Shown here: in pieces, positions 6,775-12,552 of the stretch | How the letters are laid out: each line of letters begins with the position of its first letter | Numbering within the stretch: position 1 is the first letter of the stretch | From: Bacteriovoracaceae bacterium | Lineage (GTDB): Bacteria; Bdellovibrionota; Bacteriovoracia; Bacteriovoracales; Bacteriovoracaceae | Length of the DNA stretch: 12,552 nt | Direction: 5' to 3' | NCBI GenBank assembly: GCA_947440875.1 | Contig: CANETG010000053.1 | Coordinates: 1-12,552, forward strand | The notes under the pieces: model-generated | The model's input: the letters and a program-made list of their open reading frames with translations, nothing else | What the model was told of the DNA's origin: nothing | Databases searched by the model: none | Translations under genes and position numbers: made by a program

Positions 6775-8451
6775 CTAAAGCTGATCAGAAGATGAGTTCG
6801 TCACAGCTTCTTCCAGAGTCGTAAGACCCTGGGCGACTTTCGTCAGTGCACACATTCTTAATGTTTTCATGCCATCTTTGATGGCCTGTTTTTTAATATC
6901 ATCAGAGGAAGCATTCCGCAGAATCAGTTCTCTGATTTTCGGTGTGACCTGCATGACCTCGTAAATAGCGATTCGCCCTTTGTATCCAGTGCTCGCACAG
7001 ATTTCGCAACCTTTTCCGTGGTAAACTTTAATTTTCTCCGCCGAAGCTGGTGCAAAACCGCACGCGATGAGTTCATCAGTCGTCGATTTTTTTTCTTCTC
7101 GACAATTGATACAAATTTTTCGACAGAGCCTTTGGGCAACAATCACATTGAGAGCAGCAACCACGAGGAATGGTTCGATACCCATGTTTAATAATCGTGT
7201 TACGGTTGCCGGTGCATCATTGGTATGAAGTGTCGAAAGGACAAGGTGACCAGTGAGTGCGGCTTCGACAGCGATCTCACCAACTTCAAGATCTCGAATC
7301 TCTCCCACCATGATGATATCTGGATCTTGGCGAAGAAATGATTTAAGAGAAGTGGCAAATGTGAGTCCGACTTCTTTCTTAACGTTTACCTGGTTAATCC
7401 CTTCAAGGTTAAACTCGACGGGATCTTCTGCTGTGGAAATATTGTTATCGGGTGTGTTGAGCTCGGCCATCGCTGAATAAAGCGTGGTCGTTTTTCCTGA
7501 TCCTGTCGGACCCGTAACGAGGCACATTCCGTAGGGACGATAAATACCTTCTTTAAAGATATCCAATTGTTTTTGTTCAAACCCAAGCTTAGTCATATCG
7601 AGCTGAAGAGTTGAGGAATCAAGAAGACGAAGAACAATTTTTTCACCGAACAATGTCGGAAGGGAAGAGACGCGGTAATCGATGGGATTGCCGCCGATCA
7701 AAAGTTTAATCCTTCCATCTTGGGGCTTACGCTTTTCCGAGATATCCATCTGGGACATGATTTTCAAACGCGAGACCACGGGTGCCATCATCGACTTTGG
7801 TGGTTGCGCAATTTCTACGAGCGAGCCATCCATCCGAAAACGAACTCGGAAGATTCTCTCGTACGGCTCGACATGAATGTCAGACGCTTTTTTGACATAC
7901 GCTTCAGCGAGGAGTCTATTCACGAAGGTCACGATGTCATCCGAAATATCTTCGGCCTTAACGTTCGTATTATCGTCCTGCATGGTGAGGTTGTTGACTT
8001 CCTGAATATTGTTGATGAGATCATCAACGGAATCTTTTACGTTGGAGTAGAGTTTTCTCCAAGAGGAAATATTTGTAAGGATGAATTCCACTTGCTTCTT
8101 AAAGACATCCTGTAATTCCCTACTTCCATCCTGAACGACACTCGGATCAAAAGTGGCGAGGGTCACCTTGGTCGCTGTTTTCTGAATCGGAATGGCACGC
8201 CACTTGGTCACGTAACGCTTCTTGAGTGAGGAAAGTGTATCCTGGGGGACTTTTGCGTTTCTTAGATCAATGAAGTTAATGGCGTAACGTTCTGAGCAAA
8301 TTTTTGCAAATTTATTTTCATCAAAATAGGGCATCGTGAGAAGTTCAAACTCATTGATTTCATCATCTCGGCCCATAGAAAGACGACGCAACTCTTTAAG
8401 TGTCGCCATCCCTGTGGCCGTAACAATGTCGATGAACTCTTTGCGAATCAT
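6775..8451 (-). CDS. pilB: Type IV pilus extension ATPase PilB
   Basis: This hexameric GspE/PilB-family ATPase drives pilus assembly. The 558 residues include an N-terminal GspE/MshE-N-like domain (about 30-130), a linker and a second N-domain with SDIHVEPYE (190-198). The catalytic core then follows: Walker A GPTGSGKTT (314-322), Asp box STAEDPVEF (339-347), Walker B DIIMVGEIRD (378-387) and His box GHLVLSTLH (401-409). A cysteine cluster at C443, C447, C450, C482 and C485, followed by TGYKGRIAIYEVM, is the zinc-binding CM motif of extension ATPases and is missing in PilT. It heads the pilB-pilT-pilC unit. The start at 8451 has only AGG about ten bases upstream. A weak -10-like TACTAT lies about 20 nt before the ATG, so both its own promoter and readthrough from aroE are possible. 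Confidence 0.97.
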   Translation of the reverse strand: MIRKEFIDIVTATGMATLKELRRLSMGRDDEINEFELLTMPYFDENKFAKICSERYAINFIDLRNAKVPQDTLSSLKKRYVTKWRAIPIQKTATKVTLATFDPSVVQDGSRELQDVFKKQVEFILTNISSWRKLYSNVKDSVDDLINNIQEVNNLTMQDDNTNVKAEDISDDIVTFVNRLLAEAYVKKASDIHVEPYERIFRVRFRMDGSLVEIAQPPKSMMAPVVSRLKIMSQMDISEKRKPQDGRIKLLIGGNPIDYRVSSLPTLFGEKIVLRLLDSSTLQLDMTKLGFEQKQLDIFKEGIYRPYGMCLVTGPTGSGKTTTLYSAMAELNTPDNNISTAEDPVEFNLEGINQVNVKKEVGLTFATSLKSFLRQDPDIIMVGEIRDLEVGEIAVEAALTGHLVLSTLHTNDAPATVTRLLNMGIEPFLVVAALNVIVAQRLCRKICINCREEKKSTTDELIACGFAPASAEKIKVYHGKGCEICASTGYKGRIAIYEVMQVTPKIRELILRNASSDDIKKQAIKDGMKTLRMCALTKVAQGLTTLEEAVTNSSSDQL

Positions 8452-8498
8452 TATGTTTTAACCTATGAATAGTATGTCTGATTTTTCGGATTTTTCAG

Positions 8499-8520
8499 CA
8501 CTTAAGTTAAGACTTAAGTG
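8499..8520. repeat. Perfect AT-rich inverted repeat between aroE and pilB
   Basis: CACTTAAG and CTTAAGTG form eight-base perfect arms around a six-base centre, overlapping the aroE stop codon and lying about 50 bp before pilB. No T-run follows on either strand, so it is not an ordinary intrinsic terminator. A dimeric regulator operator for pilB is the simplest alternative. Next to it on the pilB side is a tandem GAAAAATC repeat (8482-8498 region). Confidence 0.5.
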
Positions 8521-9200
8521 GCTGACCAAAATTGAATAGCTGCGAGTGCCTGGAGACGAAGCATTTCCTGACCGTCCATATAGATTTTGACCTGTAATGG
8601 AAGAGTAGATTGATGAGGTATAAACGAGTAATTATAATCCCAAAAAATAAAATCTGAGTGAAGCTTTCCGCGAAAGATAAAATCTCGCGAACAGCAGTTG
8701 ATTACCATGGTCTGACATTCTGTGGAGTCCGAAAGGTTGAGGAATTCAACGTTGTCTCCATTTTTGCGCGAGTATTGTTTGAATCTTAAATCGAGAGACT
8801 TTGCCACAATCACCGTCAATTGCGCCATCACTCCGTCCCCAAGAATAATGAGCTGGAGGTTCGAAAATTGAGCCTTCGACCTTCGAAGAATTTGTTCCAC
8901 AGCAATGACGTCTGTATTCGTTGCAAAAACTCCCGAGGCCCGAAAAGACAGAGTGTTGATCGCCTGAAGTTTCATCACCAATGCTGAATCAATTTGGACC
9001 TTATCAAAAAAATGTTTCTTGTAAGGAGTGGTAATGGAAATACCAGTATACCGACCAGCCAGTTGCGACAAAGAAGGAATGAGATTGGAATTTTTAATTT
9101 CTAAGAGATCGTATCCAACTAATTTAGCACCCAGCAACTCTTGATACAACTTCGGCGATAGAGAATGGGCGATGGGATAGCCGAGAAGGGCCAGCTTCAT
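8514..9200 (-). CDS. aroE: Shikimate dehydrogenase AroE, short and divergent
   Basis: The family reduces 3-dehydroshikimate to shikimate with NADPH in aromatic amino acid synthesis. At 228 residues it is shorter than typical AroE (about 270). The substrate half is recognisable: GYPIAHSLSP (7-16), SITTPYKK with catalytic Lys61, QAINTL with Asn82 and ATNTD with catalytic Asp97. The C-terminal DGQEMLRLQALAAIQFW (209-225) is the family's final helix motif. The nucleotide half is degraded: the usual GAGG(A/S) loop reads GDGVMA (121-126), the Gly after the NTD motif is Val, and no clear NRT cofactor motif follows. Its ATG overlaps the ribF stop (ATGA, 4 bp), so it is translationally coupled to ribF. 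It is probably still a dehydrogenase-fold protein; full activity as AroE is uncertain. Confidence 0.85.
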   Translation of the reverse strand: MKLALLGYPIAHSLSPKLYQELLGAKLVGYDLLEIKNSNLIPSLSQLAGRYTGISITTPYKKHFFDKVQIDSALVMKLQAINTLSFRASGVFATNTDVIAVEQILRRSKAQFSNLQLIILGDGVMAQLTVIVAKSLDLRFKQYSRKNGDNVEFLNLSDSTECQTMVINCCSRDFIFRGKLHSDFIFWDYNYSFIPHQSTLPLQVKIYMDGQEMLRLQALAAIQFWSAT

Positions 9201-10135
9201 GACTGAAGCATCTTTTTGGCTGTGATGACATCAGCTTTGATTTGATTAACGAGATCATTAACGGTGGAAAACTTTTTCTCGTTACGAAGTTTTTTGATGA
9301 ATTCAATCTCGAGCCTTTCGCCGTAGATGTCATTATCGAAATCAAAAATATTTGTTTCGATGTGCATTTGTTTACCGTCTTTGAAAGTTGGATTGAATCC
9401 AATATTAGTCACTGAATGATAAGTCATGTTTTGATACTTGGTACGAGTCACATAGACTCCGTTGTCGGGAATGATGAGATCAGGGGAAACTTGAATATTG
9501 GCAGTTGGGTAACCGATTTTTTTACCCCTCCCTTCTCCTTTGATAACGACTCCCTCAAGATTGAATGTCCGCTCCAGATAGATGGATGCTTCATCAACCC
9601 TACCCGAGAAGATGAGGTCACGAATGAATGTCGAAGAAACTACCTCGGAATGCATTTCGAATTTCGGTTGGATCTCAACATTGATTCCACTTTCATGGCA
9701 TATTGTTGAGGCTAAATCATGACCACCTTGTTTGTTGGCCCCAAAAGCAAAATCGTACCCGAGGTAAAATTCTTTCAATCCTTGATAACTAAAAAGATGA
9801 GTCCTCATGAACGATTCGGCTGAAAGCGTGCTGAAATCTCTGGTGAACTTTAACTCCACCAAGTAATTCACTCCCAGTGTTGCGAGGAGTTCGCGCCTCT
9901 TCTCATAGCTGTTCAGAAGAAACCTTTCTTTTTCTGGTTGAAGGATTTTTTGTGGATGAGGAATGAACGTCACAACGACGAACTGTAAACCTTTCTTCGT
10001 GCATTCAGCTTGAAGCTTTTTTAAAAGCTGCCGGTGGCCCGCATGAACACCATCAAAATTCCCGATGGTGAGTCCCACCGTAACGGGACTCTGGTTGAGT
10101 TGCTGGATCTCAAGAAGACTGTTCAGGATTTTCAT
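9197..10135 (-). CDS. ribF: Bifunctional riboflavin kinase/FMN adenylyltransferase RibF
   Basis: RibF converts riboflavin to FMN and then FAD in the cytoplasm. The 312 residues (normal length) show the N-terminal nucleotidyltransferase domain with TIGNFDGVHAGH (23-34), FIPHP (57-61), GYDFAFG (126-132) and SSTFIR (167-172). The C-terminal kinase domain follows, with GEGRGKKIGYPTANI (200-214), GVYVT (226-230), NIGFNPTF (244-251) and METNIFDF-like HIETNIFDFD (258-267). I chose ATG 10135, giving MKILNSL; a GTG at 10144 would add three residues. Either start lies inside the 3' end of batD (26 or 35 bp overlap), and its stop overlaps the aroE start. It is therefore embedded in one tight batD-ribF-aroE transcript. 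Confidence 0.96.
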   Translation of the reverse strand: MKILNSLLEIQQLNQSPVTVGLTIGNFDGVHAGHRQLLKKLQAECTKKGLQFVVVTFIPHPQKILQPEKERFLLNSYEKRRELLATLGVNYLVELKFTRDFSTLSAESFMRTHLFSYQGLKEFYLGYDFAFGANKQGGHDLASTICHESGINVEIQPKFEMHSEVVSSTFIRDLIFSGRVDEASIYLERTFNLEGVVIKGEGRGKKIGYPTANIQVSPDLIIPDNGVYVTRTKYQNMTYHSVTNIGFNPTFKDGKQMHIETNIFDFDNDIYGERLEIEFIKKLRNEKKFSTVNDLVNQIKADVITAKKMLQS

Positions 10136-11783
10136 TCGAGACACTCGCTATATATCGACTAAGTTTTTTGAAATGTCCGTGCTCATACTTATAAGAAGCC
10201 ACTGCCTTATTTGATGAATACTGAATTCTGTCCGTTTGCTCAAGGAGCTTGAGAAAGTAATTCTTCGCTTCAGAATCAAGGTCAGAGTCACGAATAAGGC
10301 TGGCGGGAGATTTTCCTGTCTTGTTTATCAATGGCGACAACCATCTGGCAAATTCACCGAATTCAAACTCGCCTTTTCTGAATGCACCCGGGATATGCTG
10401 TTTTGTACCGAAGATAGGAAGTCCCTTGAATTTGACGATCCAAGACAAAGCGATGAGTAATGAAATTATTGCTAGGGCCCCGTTGATGAAAGGAAAAAGA
10501 GTACCAAGGGAGGGGGCATCCTTGAAAAGTGGTCCAGAAATAGTCTGATCGTTTTTGGATGTGGTTCTGGTAGGGGCTTGTTTTTTTTCACCAGAAGATT
10601 CAGTATCCCTTTCAGGTTTAGCGACTGTTGAACCACCAGCTATGACAATTTCAGGTATGGGTAGGGTCTTAGAAATGTAGCGAGCGGTCTCAGAATCAAG
10701 GTAGCTCAGAGTTATCTCAGATGCGGGTATTTTCAAATTTTCTTTGGGTAAAAAAGTGTAGTCAAATATTTTTGTCGCCTCATTAGCGTCGGCAATTTTC
10801 AGATCTCCATTGGATTCAAACTCTTCAAGACCTGGATGTTTTATCATCGTAGGCGCTTCGAAATTCTCCAGAGCACCTGGACCGGTCACGGTGAGTTTAA
10901 GGGTCAAGGGCTCGTTAACGATGAGCCTCGCTTGGCCCACTTCGAGTTCGAATTCATGTTTACCAATGAGACCTGTAAAATGGGGAGGAACCGGGACAGG
11001 AAGAGGGTCTACTTCAATGGATATACTTTCACTGTTGAGTGTACGAGTTTTCAGTTCACGGCTTAGACCGAAAGCACCAAAAGGGTCACCCGCACGAGAA
11101 ACCGGATAGGTCGCAGAAAGACTCAGAGAATCCACTTTTAACTGCCCAATCTTTTCCGGGAAAAGTTTTGCCGCATAGATCTGACTTCTTAAATAAACCT
11201 GTCCATCTACGGAGACACGCTCAGTTCGCTCTGGCTCCTGCATGAATCGCTTTAAAAAATAATTGAGCTTGGGATATTTTTTCACATCAAGATTTTGAAC
11301 TGGGACTTTACTGTACAAGTAATAACGGACCGTAAGTCCCTCACCGATGAATAACTTTTTCTTAGGCACTTCCGCCATGACAAATACATCTGCAGCAACT
11401 TCAGGTTCTTTGAGAACACTAATGGAAATGCTAGGATGGCGAATGGTTTTACCCCCGAGCTGAACTTGAATGTCACGGATCCAAGCTGCACCAGTTCTTG
11501 AGCTCACGAGATTATAAACGACTGTCATTTCACGAGTGACGGTCAATTTCCCATTGGCATAGACAGTTCGGGTGGAGACTCCCTGGTTAGACTTATCGAC
11601 GACTTCTAAGTTTGAGGGTGAAAAGTTAACACTTGGCTCGTCTTCTGATTCAGAAAATATTCTAAAGTAGGCCTGGAAAACCTCACCCGCTACCGGTTTA
11701 GTGGGATTGATTTCAACTCTGACCTCATCACTAAATGATTGTAGTGATAACAATAAAAAAAATATCGCGATAACGATCTTCAT
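10110..11783 (-). CDS. batD: BatD family protein
   Basis: This is a large exported membrane-anchored protein of the Bat (aerotolerance-type) system. It is thought to work with the VWA proteins BatA/BatB and the TPR protein BatC at the inner membrane; the molecular role is unsettled. The 557 residues begin with a signal peptide (1-18, ending LQSFS). They continue as beta-rich Ig-like modules with family patches LFIGEGLTVRYYLYSKVPV (144-162), FTGLIGKHEFELEV (269-282), VNEPLTLKLTVTGPGALENF (289-308) and IFDYTFLPKENLKIPASEI (339-357). A Ser/Thr/Lys-rich linker, one membrane helix (about 430-450) and a cytoplasmic tail follow. The ATG at 11783 overlaps the stop of the BatC-like gene by one base and has AAGGA eight bases upstream. 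A TTG at 11789 would add two residues. Confidence 0.88.
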   Translation of the reverse strand: MKIVIAIFFLLLSLQSFSDEVRVEINPTKPVAGEVFQAYFRIFSESEDEPSVNFSPSNLEVVDKSNQGVSTRTVYANGKLTVTREMTVVYNLVSSRTGAAWIRDIQVQLGGKTIRHPSISISVLKEPEVAADVFVMAEVPKKKLFIGEGLTVRYYLYSKVPVQNLDVKKYPKLNYFLKRFMQEPERTERVSVDGQVYLRSQIYAAKLFPEKIGQLKVDSLSLSATYPVSRAGDPFGAFGLSRELKTRTLNSESISIEVDPLPVPVPPHFTGLIGKHEFELEVGQARLIVNEPLTLKLTVTGPGALENFEAPTMIKHPGLEEFESNGDLKIADANEATKIFDYTFLPKENLKIPASEITLSYLDSETARYISKTLPIPEIVIAGGSTVAKPERDTESSGEKKQAPTRTTSKNDQTISGPLFKDAPSLGTLFPFINGALAIISLLIALSWIVKFKGLPIFGTKQHIPGAFRKGEFEFGEFARWLSPLINKTGKSPASLIRDSDLDSEAKNYFLKLLEQTDRIQYSSNKAVASYKYEHGHFKKLSRYIASVSNENPEQSS

Positions 11784-12552
11784 TACCAATCCTTACTGTT
11801 TCTAAGCTTTTTTCGGTTGAGGTCTCTGGTCCCCTGTTCAATCATTCTCATTTGAAGCTGACGATCATCTGACATCAGCTGTTTTAATTTCGGAGCAAGC
11901 TTCCTTGGAGGCAGTGGCTTCTTCTCCTGGCCATCTTCAGCATCACTTTCTTTTTTCGGCTCTTTTTTCTCCTCGTCTTCTTTACCTTCACCGTCTTTCT
12001 TTTCTTCGCCCTGATCTTTCTGATCTTTCATTTCCTCGCCATCTTTATCGGGCCCTTTTTTATCCTGCTGACCCGATTGACCTTTCTGCTGTTTATCTTG
12101 TCCCGAATCACCTTGCTGTTTTTTATCGCCAACTTGATTCTGCTGATCTTTATTCTCCTCACCTTCTTTATTCTCTTTATTATCTTTATTTTTCTTTTCC
12201 TGGTCTTTCTTCTGCTGTTCTTTTTTCTCTTTATTCTTCTTAAAAAAAGAAAGCGTATTCTTCTCCATCTTCCCTCTTATTTCTTTAGCCTCCGGGGAGT
12301 CTGCGAGATTCCTGTCTAGAGTTTCATAGACTGAAAGCGCCTCCTGACCCCGACCGCTATCAAGCAAGGCCGTCCCATAATTAAGGTAGGCTTCGTTAGG
12401 AATATCCTCGCTCGCTCCGTACTTGGGAAGATTCTCGTCAAACAATGCCAAGGCTTCTGATTTTCCACCGGCCCGGTAAAGATCATCAGCAAGTTTCACT
12501 TTCTGTCTCGGGTTGAGTTTCCCTTGCTGGAGGTCCTGCATTTTCTTTATCA
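11783..12552 (-). CDS. batC: BatC-like TPR protein with charged low-complexity region (5' end probably outside window)
   Basis: The reading frame is open to the right edge. The first in-window ATG (12541) has no RBS and is preceded by in-frame Ile-Lys-Lys codons, so I treat the gene as cut at its 5' end. Numbering from that Met, residues 8-82 form one or two TPR units (KLADDLYRAGGKSEALALFD, then NEAYLNYGTALLDSGRGQEALSVYE). Residues 100-208 are almost purely Lys, Glu, Asp, Gln, Gly and Asn with only a few hydrophobic residues, likely disordered. The last 40 residues are helical again and end in SKDW, like the KDW terminus of BatC proteins. It lies directly upstream of batD with a one-base overlap, as in batA-batB-batC-batD operons. 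Homopurine codon runs make the low-complexity part prone to length variation. Confidence 0.82.
   Translation of the reverse strand, partial: IKKMQDLQQGKLNPRQKVKLADDLYRAGGKSEALALFDENLPKYGASEDIPNEAYLNYGTALLDSGRGQEALSVYETLDRNLADSPEAKEIRGKMEKNTLSFFKKNKEKKEQQKKDQEKKNKDNKENKEGEENKDQQNQVGDKKQQGDSGQDKQQKGQSGQQDKKGPDKDGEEMKDQKDQGEEKKDGEGKEDEEKKEPKKESDAEDGQEKKPLPPRKLAPKLKQLMSDDRQLQMRMIEQGTRDLNRKKLRNSKDW

Noticed and set aside
7720..8115. 131-codon plus-strand open frame inside pilB
   Set aside because: It lies fully antisense to the conserved PilB N-domain and shows no recognisable domain or RBS.
12077..12319. Plus-strand hydrophobic open frame that looks like a membrane protein
   Set aside because: It is the complement of the Lys/Glu/Asp/Gln-rich BatC tract, which reads as Phe/Leu/Ile on the other strand; no RBS or homology.

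Overview
The window is about 12.5 kb of compact, moderate-GC bacterial DNA. Nearly all of it codes on the minus strand, with only one convincing gene on the plus strand. Gene content and order point to a Bdellovibrionota or related deltaproteobacterial-type organism. The relative GC, the protein flavour and the Bat-RibF-AroE-Pil association fit a Bacteriovorax/Peredibacter-like genome, but this is inference from memory, not a database match.

Right part (12552 down to 8514, minus strand, so transcribed first): the end of a Bat (Bacteroides aerotolerance-type) operon, with a BatC-like TPR/low-complexity protein and BatD. It is followed with overlapping stop/start codons by ribF (riboflavin kinase/FAD synthetase) and a short, divergent aroE (shikimate dehydrogenase). 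The overlaps imply one translationally coupled transcript. Upstream batA/batB/moxR probably lie beyond the right edge.

Middle part (8451 to 2902, minus strand): a type IV pilus block. It holds the extension ATPase pilB, the retraction ATPase pilT and the platform protein pilC, then a 253-bp regulatory gap, then two tandem paralogous type IVa pilins. The first pilin has a strong RBS. The second begins 5 nt after the first one's stop, and a canonical intrinsic terminator hairpin lies inside its leader-coding region, which suggests built-in attenuation.

Left part (2901 to 1): a membrane-anchored TPR-like protein on the plus strand, then an ABC-2 ATPase/permease pair and the start of the prepilin peptidase pilD, cut by the left edge. 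The order pilB-pilT-pilC-(pilA)-G-H-I-D matches the Myxococcus xanthus pil cluster as I recall it. I therefore read the three genes as a pilG-pilH-pilI-like module, with pilG inverted in place and pilS/pilR absent. The inverted gene has 12 bp of spacer at its 5' end and none at its 3' end.

Together, PilB/PilT/PilC form the inner-membrane motor, PilD matures the pilins, and the GHI transporter is an accessory needed for piliation in the myxobacterial model. I do not see a wholly new system, CRISPR array, mobile element or RNA gene. The points most worth a second look are the pilin-pair attenuator, the inverted pilG with overlapping divergent starts, and the pilA regulatory region.
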